Shown in pieces: positions 33,994 through 46,080 of a DNA stretch of 64,000 nucleotides. Each line of letters begins with the position of its first letter. Within the stretch, counting starts at the first letter, position 1. Below the pieces are notes generated by a model. It saw only the letters and a list, made by a program, of their open reading frames with translations, made no database searches and had not been told where the DNA came from. The stretch covers positions 56,950,240 through 57,014,239 of the forward strand of contig CM036762.1 of the NCBI GenBank assembly GCA_020796225.1, given 5' to 3'. Made by a program: the position numbers and the translations under genes. Source of the DNA: Arion vulgaris (Eukaryota; Mollusca; Gastropoda; Stylommatophora; Arionidae).

Positions 33994-34431
33994 TCGATTG
34001 ATTGATAGGAACATCATCATTTCACTTTGGTGAGTAACCGTGTGTGATCCGATCTCTTTCTTACACCGGAAGATCTCAGCTGCAGTGCACGAACTCCATA
34101 GCACTGGCGAGTCCCCGTTGTAATTTTTGAAGATGGTGAGGATATTTTTGTAGGAAATTTTATTTTAAAAAATAGTTTCTAATGAATTCTGCCCGGGCAG
34201 CGTGTTTTCGATTCTGTTCTTCTCGACTTTGAACTGCCAAGGGTTCTTTTACGTGCTCAAATGAAAACGAACACGGGGCCTACGTTTTACCGTTTGTCTC
34301 CTATAGGACTAGGAACTCGATCTCACTTGCACTGAGATCATGGATCTCTGGAAAAATACCCAAATGGCTCCGCGAGGGAGCGAACCTTTGACACGAGAGG
34401 CGAGCATCTAACCGTTATGCCACGCAAACGT
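33994..34431 (-). mobile_element. tRNA-derived SINE, family F, with 15-bp target duplication
   Basis: On the minus strand the head reads TGGCATAACGGTTAGATGC (A box) and AAGGTTCGCTCCC (B box). The 438-bp body ends in a (TCAA)n-like tail. ATTGTAGAAATAAGA at 33979-33993 and ATTGTGGAAATAAGA at 34432-34446 are the target duplication, both from one LINE sequence. Confidence 0.85.
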
Positions 34432-34589
34432 ATTGTGGAAATAAGAAAAAGTAACAAGTATAGACATACAAAAGATGATGTGAACAACCAGCTAGCTCTA
34501 ACATACATACAGACTTCCCTTTGTTGTGTCGTTTCTCTGAAGTTCTCATATCTCCTTATTCAAGTGTTACAAATATATTTGAAGCTACA

Positions 34590-35080
34590 TATAAATGGTA
34601 TGTGTATGTATGTTATATGTTTGTAAATGTGTGTGTGTATGTTATATGTGTATACTTGTGTGCATGTATGTTATATGTGTATACTTGTGTGTGTGTATGT
34701 TATATTTGTATACTTGTGTGTATGTATGTTATATGTGTATACCTGTGTGTATGTATGTTATATGTGTATACTTGTGTGTATGTATGTTATATGTGTAAAC
34801 TTGTGTGTATGTTATATGTGTATACTTGTGTGTATGTATGTTATATGTGTATACTTGTGTGTGTGTATGTTATATGTATACGTGTGTGTATTATGTTATA
34901 TGTATATTGTGTTATTATTTATATGTAAACTTTGTGTATGTATGATATATGTGTATATGTGTGTGTATGTATGTTATATGTGTATACTTGTGTGTATGTA
35001 TGTAATATGTGTAAACTTGTGTGTATGTAATATGTGTAAACTTGTGTGTATGTATGTTATATGTATATACTTGTGTGGTG
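34590..35080 (+). repeat. 29-bp minisatellite (GTTATATGTGTATACTTGTG)
   Basis: About 16 copies of TATGTTATATGTGTATACTT + GTGTGTATG with small indels. The 135-193 codon open frames across it are low-complexity Cys/Tyr/Val repeats and not genes. Confidence 0.93.
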
Positions 35081-35084
35081 AATG

Positions 35085-36450
35085 TGTGCGGCTGCTTCGT
35101 CTCCTATATACAAGCGAGGTTGAACAGCCAGCTTGGACAAAACTATTGATGCGCACAGGGCATGGGGGTACAACTACAGAACATACAGATCTTTACTTGG
35201 AGTTCTAAATTACAAGTAGCGCTGTAGTCGAGCAAGATTCGCCCGAATGGCGAAGAAAACTGTTGATAAAGAAAGTAAGTCTTTACGCAAACATCAGTTA
35301 GTAGTGCAATGACTACGCCTGAATTCACAGCGAGCGAACAATAACCCCTGGTAATAATTTAAAAGTTATAAGAATAGGTTGCAAAACCGCTACCTGGGCA
35401 AAACTAATTTTAAAATATCAAAATTTGTTTTACAAACTGTTTACTATCTTCAAAATTACATTGGCGAACCTCGCCGGTGATACGAAGCTAGTGCATTGTC
35501 ACTGAGATATATACCATGGCGCTGGGTAAGAAATAGATCCGAGCAAACATAGATAATCCCCGAAGTGCAATTATGTTGGTCATATCATTCAATCAATCAA
35601 TCAATCAATCTATCGATCAGATTACAACAACGACATCTTTACGATAGAACAATAAACTCAGCAATATAGGACAGACAACAGCGACATCGTTATCACACAA
35701 CAAAGAATAGAGAAAAAGAAATCTGACTTTCGGCAAATAGATCGTAAAGTAACAATAGGTCTGTCAACAACCAACAGTGAACGATTAAGACAGACATATA
35801 TACAAATATATAATATATCACAGTAGCTGTGCCTTAGACAAACAAAGCTTACTTACACGATATACGCCCACTTCGCCCATTGTCCCATCATATATTTTAA
35901 TAATAGGTTATAAACTGAAATGTAATGCTTATTGTAAATGACAAGATGTGAAATGTTTTCAGTGTCAACTTACAACTACCCTCATTGACTGGTACATCAT
36001 AAGTAGTGACATTAGTATGATAAATCATTCGTTTGAAGGAACGTTAAGTGTATGCCAGTAAATAAAACGTCATAAATAAAAGATGCCTTTGCATGCAGGT
36101 ATTCTCGTGCACGGCACAGGTGTCTAATATAATTATAATTATTTTTATTATATTCCTTTTGTACCGCTGCACGGATTAAATTATATTTTATTGCAATAAG
36201 TAGAAGACAGGTGACTGTCCCTGATAAAACAAAATTAGCACACACTAAATTAAACCATGAACTTTATCTTTTTCGTCGTCAATCGTCTAGCCATGAAGAC
36301 GAGAGTTGTTTTTTAAAGATTACGGCCCACTAGTTTTCCAAGAAGGATCCGCGCTTTGTCGTGATTTTCCATCAACAACGACCACACTCCACACAACAAA
36401 GGAACACCCCCTGGTTATGTTCTACCAGCGCTAACACGAGCACAGACTTT
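35085..36450. other. No recognised gene
   Basis: Only an (AATC)n tract at 35588-35612 stands out. A minus-strand open stretch at 36012-36245 lacks an ATG and the phase needed for the missing first aminopeptidase exon, so it was not called. Confidence 0.5.
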
Positions 36451-36654
36451 TAAGAATTGAATTGTGTATGTATGGTTCGAAACTATCTTACACACATGCA
36501 TAAATATACATATATATCATGCACACCTTTCGTAGGTAGCTTCAATTATGTTTGCAACAAGGGACTAAAGAATGGAAACACTGAAATCAAATCAAAATTC
36601 TCTAGTAATTTTATTCTTCCTCATTATCATCTTGGATTTAGTATGATCGAGAAT

Positions 36655-37935
36655 CGACCTTCTATAGATGGACCTTCTATTGGATGGACCTTCTATGGAT
36701 AGACCTTCTATGGATGGACCTTCTATGGATATACCTTCTATGGATGGACCTTCTATGGATGGACCTTCTATGGATTGGATCTTCTATGGATGGACCTTCT
36801 GATGGATGGATCCTTCTATGGATGGACCTTCTATGGATGGATCTTCTATGGATGAATCTTCTATAGATAGATCTTTCTATGGATAGACCTTCTATGGATG
36901 GACCTTCTATGGATGGACCTTCTATGGATGGACCTTCTATGGATGGACCTTCTATGGATGGACCTTCTATGGATGGATCTTCTATGGATGAATCTTCTAT
37001 AGATAGATCTTTCTAGTGGATAGAACCTTCTATGGATGGACCTTCTATGGATGGACCTTCTATGGATGGACCTTCTATGGATGGACCTTCTATGGATGGA
37101 CCTTCTATGGATGGATCTTCTATGGATAGATCTTCTATAGAATAGATCTTCTATGGATAGACCTTCTATGGATGGACCTTCTATGGATGGACCTTCTATG
37201 GATGGACCCTCTATGGATGAATCTTCTATGGATGGATCTTCTATAGATAGATCTTCAATGGATAGACCTTTCTATAGATGGACCTTCTATGGATGGACCT
37301 TCTATGGATGAATCTTCTATGGTTGGACAGTCTATGGATGGACCTTCTATGAATGGCCCTTTCTATGGATGGATCTTCTATGGATGGATCTTCTATAGAT
37401 AGATCTTCAATGGATAGACCTTCTATAGATGGACCTTCTATGGATGGACCTTCTATGGTTGGACAGTCTATGGATGGACCTTCTATGGATGGATCTTCTA
37501 TGGATGGATCTTCTATAGATAGATCTTCAATGGATATGAGACTCTTATATAGATGGACCCTCTATAGATAGACCTTCTATGGGTGGACCTTCTATGAATG
37601 AGGACCTTTCTATGGATGGACCTTCTATGGATGGACCTTCTGATGTGGATGGACCTTCTATAGATGGACCTTCTATGGATGGACCTTCTATGGATGGACC
37701 TTCTATGGATGGACTTCTATGGATGGACCTTCTATGGAGAGGACCTTCTGATGGATGGACCTTCTATGGATGGACCTTCTATGGATGGACCTTCTATAGA
37801 TGGACCTTCTATGGATGCTCGCTGTGGATGGGCCTTCTATGGATGCTCTCTGTGGATGGACCTTCTATGGATGGACCTTCTATAGATGGACCTTCTATGG
37901 ATGGACCTTCTATGGATGGACCTTCTATAGATGAA
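36655..37935 (+). repeat. 15-bp minisatellite (GGACCTTCTATGGAT)
   Basis: About 80 copies of a 15-bp unit. Blocks with GATAGATCTT variants recur every 120-150 bp, suggesting a higher-order repeat. The unit encodes MDGPS/Trp-rich repeats in open frames, which I regard as by-products. Confidence 0.95.
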
Positions 37936-37939
37936 CCAA

Positions 37940-38550
37940 AGCGACATCATCAATGCTCTAAGAGAAAACATTTGCTCATAACGTGTCAACGAAGAAGATA
38001 AATGGTAATCTTGGCTGCGCTAGTCCAGAGCCAACTATAAACGTATGGGGCTTCGGACTCAGGTAAGAATTATGAGAAATCAACTATATATAGACGATTC
38101 ATTTTAAAATCAACACAAAATGCTAAATCGAAGTTATATTATGAAACAAGTTAAGTTTAACAATAAGGAATATCAATATAATGAATATTTTTGACCAATA
38201 AATAACCATAGACTCACAGAATTTAGTAAAATTGCAAAAAAATAGCAGTGCTCTATCAAACATCTATATTTTCCGGCCTCTTTCTAATCTAGGGCAGGGA
38301 ACCCCTTGTCAGTTGTCTAATCTAGTTATCTAGAGTTGGCTGTGGCTAGTCATAGCGATTGGTGTTGCAGAATGGGAAAACGTGAGAATCTTCAGAAGAT
38401 ACATTAATCAGCACAGAGAAGTAGTTGTTAGTCTAAACACAATGAAAGAGCTACAGCCGGTACTGTAGAGTTTGTGTACCGTGCTCTGGTCCTCTAGTAG
38501 ATCAGGTAAGAAAATATGCGTACACAAGAAGAGGTAGAGGAGAGAAGAGA
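37940..38550. other. No recognised gene
   Basis: AT-rich sequence after the 15-bp array. No family match was recognised. Confidence 0.45.
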
Positions 38551-38730
38551 AATAGTTACCCGTTGTACAAGTTGAACTGGATGCCTGAGGGACAGAGTGA
38601 GGAATGTGTTTAAACAACGAGTAACGGGAGCCATCACTATGCATACTTTTCCATATCTGCTGAGGTAGACTGGGCCCCTATGGGTCTGCCCGGAGTGCAA
38701 TGACGTCAGTCCAGTAACGAATAACCAATA
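38550..38730 (+). mobile_element. I/jockey-like LINE C-terminal fragment
   Basis: Matches 3618-3790 closely (CCCGTTGTACAAGTTGAACT; GTCTGCCCGGAGTGCAATGA). It encodes the CPECND C-terminus. Only the last 180 bp are present. Confidence 0.65.
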
Positions 38731-39169
38731 ACATACCGAAAGACTTACTTAGGAGACAATCGGAACAATTGTAGACTTGTCCGATGTGGAATGAAGATAA
38801 TGCTCAAATGAACAATGAACGAAGTTGACATCGTCGCATATTGTACAGGCCCATGCGTTTCCATTCCTTCAGCAACCAACCCAACGTTCACACACTCGAT
38901 ATACTCAAGTGATGTTTATTGGCATATCTTATCTCTATTCTCCACAGATAACACCCTCTTGTGTGTCCATGCTTTCTTCCAATTTCGATCAGGCGGTAAC
39001 AGTGTCTGAAACTGCTTCCACATATGTGAAACAGACGACATTTCTGTTATTCTTCCTGTCCATACTTTGTCCACTATCATCTAATCTCTGAACAATTAGT
39101 TTATCTGCAGCTTCCTTTTCCAACACACTTTCATGTCCATACGTACAGAGTCATGACAATGTCTTGAGT

Positions 39170-39564
39170 TTTGTTATGTTATACGATCGACGTCATGGCA
39201 CATTGGACATTCCTATTCGTGCTCTGTCCTCCGCTGTAGCAGCCATCCCAAAGTCCATTTGCTCACAGTAACCATGAGAAGTTGACTACTATATCTTCTC
39301 TCTCTATCACGAAGACGACACTGTCTGGCATGTCCAAACTAACGCCTAATTCTCGAACTCGTTCCAGTGTCTTAGACTTGCCCATGTCACATAATTTAGA
39401 GCGTACCGCATTGATGATATCGGCTCTGTCCATACTTCTGTCCGTTTGAGTCGGGGCATTGTTTGCCAGAGAGTCAATTTCTTGAGTAATGGCTGCTGAG
39501 TGATGTTGACCCATTCAGTACGAATCTTGGATACTCTCTCACGATCCCCAAATCTTGGATACAT
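39170..39564 (-). mobile_element. I/jockey-like LINE, RNase H C-terminal region
   Basis: The minus strand has MGQHHSAAITQEIDSLA and KTLERVRELGVSLD, related to the RLREMGVDIGG block of 19930-20265. A plus-strand copy of the RNase H start follows immediately (39570), so two pieces lie head to head. Confidence 0.5.
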
Positions 39565-39569
39565 GTGCC

Positions 39570-39930
39570 AACAGGAAGCAATACACCGATTTTAATAGGT
39601 CTCAGACTTGATATAAATTGCAAAATCGAAAATCCTGTAGTTGTAGAGGCAAAAGTTCAGGGGTTGATTTCTGAGAACTTGTCGAAGAGCGATGTGATCA
39701 TTTACACAGATGGGTTAGTGGTTCGGCACATGCGAAACTCAATGACTTTCAGTGAAGTCAAAGGGACAATTGTGAGGGAAGAAAGTGGGGCTTTTTGTCG
39801 TGGTTACAAGTATTCTACGAAGATCAGAACAGTAACTAAAGAGTTTGGCTTGAGTGACACAGTCTTTTTATCCATGCATGTTTTCTCAGTGACTGAGGGT
39901 ATGCTCATGTAGATTTAGAAAGGCTGGGCT
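39570..39930 (+). mobile_element. I/jockey-like LINE, RNase H N-terminal region
   Basis: A 115-codon open stretch contains KSDVIIYTDG, the first catalytic Asp motif of RNase H, with KGTIVREESGAF downstream. The second half of the domain is missing. Confidence 0.6.
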
Positions 39931-40001
39931 CAAAGACAATGGTTCGAGTCTCTGATGAGGTCTAGGCTGACAAGTCAGTTTTATTTAGGCGTAACGCCCC
40001 T

Positions 40002-40202
40002 CTGCCCAGCGTGTTCGTAGCGCGTTGGACTACGGGTGACTATCCCTCTGGTTGTGCGTGTTCAATTCTGCGGGATGGCAGAAAAAGCCACAGATTCCCC
40101 AAATTTACGGTGTTCGTGGCACCGAACCGAAGGGTTACGATGTCCATGGCACCGAGCCGAAGAGCTGAAAAGCTCAAGTGCTTCTGGATCGGAAAAAAAA
40201 AT
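40002..40202 (+). mobile_element. tRNA-derived SINE, family A
   Basis: Full-length copy: GCCCAGCGTGTTCGTAGCGC head, GTGTTCAATTCTGCG B box, two 30-bp units, CAAGTGCTTCTGGATCGG and an A-rich tail. Confidence 0.85.
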
Positions 40203-40305
40203 GTAGGCGTAAAGGGGAATGACGCGCGAATAGACTTGTAGGTATTGTATAAGCCGCAAGAGAAATAGACAAAGCTGATATTCTGAATGCCATAATGCAG
40301 AAAGT

Positions 40306-40316
40306 ATATCTTGCAA
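40306..40316 (+). repeat. 11-bp target duplication of RTE-like insertion
   Basis: ATATCTTGCAA repeated exactly at 41746-41756, right after the LINE tail. Confidence 0.85.
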
Positions 40317-41745
40317 TATAACAACAGAAGAAATAGAAACGACAGGCGAATTGGGTGTAAGCGTTTTAACAAAATTATTCAATGACATCTACAACACCGG
40401 ATACATACCCAAATATTTACGCCAATCCATTTTTATAGCACTACCAAAGAAAGCAGGAACGATAGAATGCGAAGAACACCACACAATAAGCATCATGAGT
40501 CACGTAATAAAACTACTTTTCAGCATTATTATGAGAAGGGTACGAAACAAAATAAGACCAGAAGTTAAGGAAGAACAATGTGGCTTTGTTGAACGCAGGG
40601 GAACAAATAACGCAATATATACAATAAGAACAATAATGGAAAGATCAATAGAAATGAAGTTGAACTTACACCTATGTTTCATAGACTACACAAAAGCTTT
40701 CGATAAAGTAAAACATGGAGAAATAATCAGCATGTTAGAAAGTATAAATATTGATGGGAAAGATCTGAGACTGATCAAGAATTTGTGCTGGCAACAAAGC
40801 GCAGTCATAAGACTAGAGAGTAAGATTGGAATCTATCAGGCGATACAGTTAGGAGTACGACAAGGATGCGCACTCTCACCAGACCTATTCAACTTATATA
40901 GCGAAAACATCATGAAATCTATAGAAGAAAAGACAGGAATAACAGTCGGTGGACAAAATATAAACAACCTAAGGTACACTGATGACACAATTCTCATGGC
41001 TACAAATGAACAAAATATACAAGACTTGATAGACATACTAGTGAGAGAAAGTGAAAAGAAAGGATTAAGCATGAATATAAAGAAAACAGAGGTTATGGTT
41101 GTCTCCAAGAAACACCAACATGTAATATCAAAATAAATAACACAACACTGAAACAAGTTCATCGATTCAAGTATCTGGGAACATTCCTAACATCAGATGG
41201 AAGATGTACAACAGAGATTGGGAGTAGAATAGCTCAAACGAAAGCAGCCTTTATGAAAATGAAGAACACACTATGCGTGAACTCACTACCAATGACACTG
41301 CGAAAACGAGTACTCCAATGCTATATTGAACCAATTCTTATGTATGGCAGCGAATCATGGACAATGAACAAACAATCAATACGATCATTGGAAGCCACAG
41401 AGATGTGGTTTTACAGAAGAATGCTGAAAATTCCATGGACAGCAAAAGAAAACAAATGGGAGGTTTTAAATCAGGCCTGCACACAAAGAAACCTTATCAA
41501 AAGAATAAGAATCCGACAATCAAGGTTCTTCGGGCATATAATGCGAAGAGAAGGTTTAGAACATTTGGTGACTACAGGTAAAATTCAGGAAGGAGAGATC
41601 GTGGAAGACAGAGGAGAAGATGTTGGATGGCCTGACATCATAGTTCGACAAAATATCGACGGCAGAACTGATTACATGCACCAAGCAAAGAAAGTTGTGG
41701 AGAGACATGATCGCCTACGACAGCAGTCACGGCATTTGATTGATT
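40317..41745 (+). mobile_element. RTE-like LINE, 5'-truncated, with target duplication
   Basis: Reverse transcriptase and C-terminus followed by a TTGATTGATTG tail and an 11-bp target duplication. A short tetramer tail rather than poly(A) is typical of RTE elements. Host sequence on both sides reads as one frame when the insert is removed. Confidence 0.88.
40351..41745 (+). pseudogene. RTE-like reverse transcriptase, one frameshift
   Basis: The first 261 codons hold [34 protein letters not shown] (motif A), [17 protein letters not shown] (motif B) and [11 protein letters not shown] (motif C, YTDD). One frameshift near 41133 moves the rest into the frame with FKYLGTFLTSDGR, PILMYGSESWTMNKQ and RQSRFFGHIMRRE to the stop. 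YTDD replaces the usual YADD. The endonuclease is missing through 5' truncation. This is one of the youngest LINE copies in the window. Confidence 0.87.
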
Positions 41746-42059
41746 GATATCTTGCAAACGCTGAGGGACAAACTGAGGAGGAAATCAAAATATTTATGAA
41801 CTAATTCGCTCCATGTTTAGTGATGAAGATCTGGCAACTAACTTAGTTCGAAGTGTGCCTGTATGTGCCTGAATTTAGTCATTCTGACATGAAAACAAAC
41901 CAGATAGTTTACTACCATTGACTTACCATTGATATAAAACTAATACAAATCTCTTGTTAGCTCTATCAACGAGTCAAATTATTTCAATATGAAACAGTTA
42001 AGCATATAAACTCATTTCATGTTTTAATTATAGGGACAAAAGAATGTAAAATGTATAGT

Positions 42060-42905
42060 TTCTAACTCCGGAATGGGCAATAATGGTTAAACAGCTAGTG
42101 TTGTTTTCTGTGTATACAAGATCAACTTCACTGCAAATAATGGTTAAACAGCTAGTGTTGTTTTATGTGTATACAAGATCAACTTCACTGTAAATAATGG
42201 TTAAACAGCTAGTGTTGTTTTATGTGTATACAAGATCAACTTCACTGCAAATAATTCAATTATGTTTATAGATATTATAAATAGGTTAAACGCTCAGTTT
42301 ATTTTGTATACAAGACAATCATGAATAATTGTTGAACTAGCATTATTTATGTATACAAGATAAGTTCACTGAAAAATGTTAACACTAGTTTTATGTGATA
42401 ATGACCTTTCCTGTAAAGGATAAAACGCTAGGATTTTTATGTGTTTAAGATCAACTTCACTTAAATATGGAAAGTAGTGTGACTTAAGTGTATCAGATCA
42501 ACTTTGCAAAAGGTTTAAACAGTAGTGTTTTTTCTTGTATACAATCCTTCACTGTAAATAATGGTTAAACAGCTAGTGTTGTTTTATGTGTATACAAGAT
42601 CAACTTCACTGTAAATAATGGTTAAACAGCTAGTGTTGTTTTCTGTGTATACAAGATCAACTTCACTGTAAATAATGGTTAAACAGCTATTGTTGTTTTA
42701 TGTGTATACAAGATCAACTTCACTGTAAATAATGGTTAAACAGCTAGTGTTGTTTTATGTGTATACAAGATCAACTTCACTGTAAATAATGGTTAAACAG
42801 CTAGTGTTGTTTTCTGTGTATACAAGATCAACTTCACTGCAAATAATGGTTAAACAGCTAGTGTTGTTTTATGTGTATACAAGATCAACTTCACTGCAAA
42901 TAATT
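42060..42905 (+). repeat. 57-bp minisatellite (AATGGTTAAACAGCTAGTG)
   Basis: Nine well preserved copies of ATGGTTAAACAGCTAGTGTT + GTTTTATGTGTATACAAG..., in two clusters (42080-42260 and 42545-42905). A decayed middle between them keeps GTATACAAGATCAACTTCAC. Confidence 0.93.
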
Positions 42906-43009
42906 CAATTATATTTATAGATATTATAGTGGCTAAACCTCAGCTTTAAATTATTGATACACAAGAAGGTACATGAACAAGTTTTGAACTAGACACTTAT
43001 TTATTAACT

Positions 43010-43110
43010 ACTGAACGTATAAGTGGTACCTAGAAAAGTGACCACTAGTTTACTGTGGCAGATGGGGACCTCCTGTAAAGGATATATGCCAGGATTTTCA
43101 TGTGATTTAT
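43010..43110 (+). mobile_element. SINE family D fragment
   Basis: ACTGAACGTATAAGTGG, TTTACTGTGGCAGATGG and CCTGTAAAGGATATATGCC match the body of the 1170-1410 copy. Confidence 0.45.
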
Positions 43111-43139
43111 TTATACCTCTCCGCTTCAAGTGGAGTATA

Positions 43140-44255
43140 GGACCTTAACAGTTGTCATCCACTTTTCAGGGTATCTGGTCGTTTTTCTTTATGACATCCC
43201 AGGATAAGCCAGGATACTTCAGTTCCTTAAGAACACCCCCACGTCCAGGTCTGTTTAGGGCGTGCCCGTTTCCTTTTTCCTCACGGGTTCCATTCAAATG
43301 CTTGTCCAGTTACTATCGATTGTATCTTCCACAGCGAATACCCGACGCACCACCATTTCTTCCTCCTGGAATGTATCATCATACTAATAGCCGTCCATCG
43401 CAAGCGATGATGACAACAATCTCAGACGTGTACTGTTGCACCTCTCTGGTGTGTGCGGAGGTGACTGTAGAGTCCAATCCTAGAACAGAATCCCCGACCA
43501 CAGGTGGGGCATACATGATCAAGGTTAGACATGTGCGTGTTGTGTGCTCTGTATTTTCGCGCTGCTCGTTTTCTCTGTGACTCAACAATACGATGATTCT
43601 CAGCTATTCGGGTTCCTTTTTGTTGTTATAGCGCCACATTTGGCGATCTTACGCAAGGGATTCCCAGCACGTATTGTCTATATCGAAGCATTTCAGAGAC
43701 ACTTTAAGAGTGTCTTTAAAGCGTTTTTCTGTCCACCAGCTAAACGTCTGCCCCTTCAAGCTCGCCATACATCAACTGTTTTGGGATGCGTTTATCAGGC
43801 ATTCGAGCAACGTGACCGACCCATCTCAGTTGGGCCTTCTGCAACAGGGTGTTGACGCTTGGGATCTTTGCTCTTGTGAGGACTTCGCTGTCTGGAATTT
43901 TGTCCTGCCAGTTTATTTTTAGTATTCTGCGTAGACAGCTTGTGTGGAAATGGTTTAATTTTCTTGCGTGTCTGCTATACACTGTCCATGTCTCGTTTGC
44001 GTACAGCAGCGTTGTTAGCACTATGGCCTGGTAAACTTTCAGCTTTGTGACTATGCTTATCCCCTTCCGTTCCCACACAGTGACACGTAACCTTCCGAAC
44101 GCAGCACTGGCTTTGGATATCCTATTGTGGACGTCAGAATCTATGTTTGCCGATCTGGATAGGAGGCTGCCAAGATAAGCAAAGTTGTCCGTTGACTGGA
44201 GACGCTGGTGTTTAATGTTGATGACTGTATCATCATAGGCACATAGGCTCATACC
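43140..44255 (-). mobile_element. LINE-J, 5'-truncated, with longer 3' end
   Basis: Encodes NFAYLGSLLSRSANIDSDVH through RVTVWERKGISIVTKLKVYQ to PKQLMYGELEG. Then comes the family's untranslated 3' region, 200 bp longer than in the 30205 copy. It keeps the 23 codons deleted there. Confidence 0.85.
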
Positions 44256-44309
44256 TTGTTCTTATCCACAGATCTGTGTCAGACATACGGTCTACATGGG
44301 TCACTCTAA

Positions 44310-44440
44310 TCCTAAAAAAGTTAATTGCATATCCTTTAAAGAACTTTGCGAATCAACCCCAGCTTTTTAACACTGTTTGTGATTTTTCTAGGCATTATTA
44401 CGTTCAGTAGTTTGCCATTGCTTTCTGAACGGGTGGAGGA
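44310..44440 (-). mobile_element. SINE family D fragment
   Basis: GCATATCCTTTAAAG, CGTTCAGTAGTTTGCC and TGCTTTCTGAACGG match the family D body. Confidence 0.4.
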
Positions 44441-44784
44441 ATCGTCCTCTACAGATTCTAAATGTCGGACATACGAAAAAACATGGATCAATCGGTGCCT
44501 TTCAGTCCTGAGCGTTGGACCCATAGTTCTACATGGGGTCATTCTAACACTACCTGTCCTAATATAGGAACAAGAAGGTTTTTTTAAAATTTACTTTGTC
44601 AGTAGTACTACATCATAAAAAATATCTCAATCAGATAAGCGTTGTTATTTACAATTAAATGATATATCAAACAAGTCTGTAAGATAATTCTGAAAAAGCA
44701 ATTAATTTTTAACGAATTAATAATATTTAATAGAAATATAATGGATAAATTAAAAAAAACGAATCTCTAGATGTCTGTAACCCT

Positions 44785-44789
<5 letters not shown>

Positions 44790-44862
<73 letters not shown>
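44790..44862 (+). repeat. (TA)n microsatellite
   Basis: About 36 uninterrupted TA units. The hAT-type MITE beside it ends in more TA (45037-45045), so the MITE landed in this tract. Confidence 0.95.
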
Positions 44863-44865
<3 letters not shown>

Positions 44866-45028
44866 TGGCGCTCGTTATAATTTTTTTGGTGGGGCCAGAC
44901 ACACATTTTCGGGGAAACCATGATGTTTTGGTTAGGTTATATTTTAACTTATTAAATAAAAAATACATGTTAGATATTATTTTTGGTGGGGCCCGGCCCC
45001 ATTGGCCCTTAATGACAAGCCGCCACTG
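44863..45028. mobile_element. hAT-type MITE, second copy
   Basis: 166 bp, termini CAGTGGCGCTCG and GCCGCCACTG, about 80 percent like 22766-22928. Confidence 0.85.
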
Positions 45029-45119
45029 TGTGTATATATATATAACTTTTCATGGTTCGTTCATTAGCTACCGGTCCTGATTTACGTGGTCTACATCGGT
45101 CGTCAGTGAAATACTAGTC

Positions 45120-46080
45120 CTGAATATATGACCACTGTGGTTTGCATTGGTCATTTATAATTTTCCTATCTTTAACATTATTAAGAACCTCTATGATGGT
45201 TCACAGTGTGCAGTTCGCACTGATGGTGGACACAGCGACTGGTTTATGGTTGAAACCGGAGTAAAGCAAGGCTGTATTCTATCTCCGCTATTGTTTGGAG
45301 TGGCCATTGACTGGGTGATGCGAAAATGTTGCAGGGGCAAAACTGGCATCGATTGGGTAGAAAATAGTCAACTAGAAGATTTGGATTTTGCAGATGATAT
45401 TGCCTTGTTAAGTAGAAACAACCAAGATATGCAAGAAAACAGACAACTTGTCATCTATAGCATCAAAGTTGACTGCAATAAGCATGAAAACAAATACCTA
45501 TGCAGTAATGCAGATATCACACTGGAATCTAAAATGATAATAACAGAGCAGTTCACCTATTTAGTACTTTTTGATTGTCTGGAAATGTTATAAGAAATTA
45601 TGATATTGGCACAACATCAGCTTCTAAAAGTCTAAAATATGGAACGCAAGTTATTAGCATTAAAACTAAATTACGATTTTCAATTCAAATATTGTATCAA
45701 TCCTAACACTATCTGCGAGAGTTGAAAATGACTAAAGATATATGAAAGCAAGTTGAATGCATTTGAAAATAGATGTCTGCGAAATAATGATATAAAATGA
45801 ATGAATTCGGAAAGTGATGAAATGAGATATGTCTGGTCAACAAGGTGACAACTGTTATAGAAGAAGATGGAGATATTTGGCATCTTCCTTGAGAATGATC
45901 AACGAATATCAGCAGCATTGAAGTGATGCAAGGAGTTCAAGAAGAGTCGACCTAAGGAGACCTGAACGAACTTTCGAGAGGCAGGAAATATCGGTCTCAT
46001 TCCATGAATTAGCGGTTGCCCAGGACAGAGCGTGTGGAGAAATTACTTGAGCCCTATGTAACTATAACGTCGAAGGAATT
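45120..46080 (+). pseudogene. Non-LTR reverse transcriptase fragment
   Basis: A frame of 148 codons holds ETGVKQGCILSPLLFGVAI (motif B) and LEDLDFADDIALLS (motif C, FADD). Further right, broken frames lead to a 3' end shared with 12870-13090. It is a different LINE family from J, K and the RTE-like one. Confidence 0.75.

Noticed and set aside
34521..35208. 135-193 codon Cys/Tyr/Val repeat ORFs
   Set aside because: Translation of a 29-bp minisatellite; low complexity.
35850..35895. Short ATG-containing exon with a GTAAGT donor on the minus strand
   Set aside because: The donor leaves phase 2, but the next exon needs phase 1, and the peptide is not signal-like.
36012..36245. Possible signal-peptide exon of the aminopeptidase gene
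   Set aside because: The open stretch has no ATG at its start, and no donor gives the phase needed by the exon at 33152-33213.
36684..38001. MDGPS-repeat protein
   Set aside because: Translation of a 15-bp minisatellite, frames interrupted by indels, no start context or neighbours supporting a gene.
44727..44968. YIYIYI-repeat ORFs
   Set aside because: They are translations of a (TA)n microsatellite.
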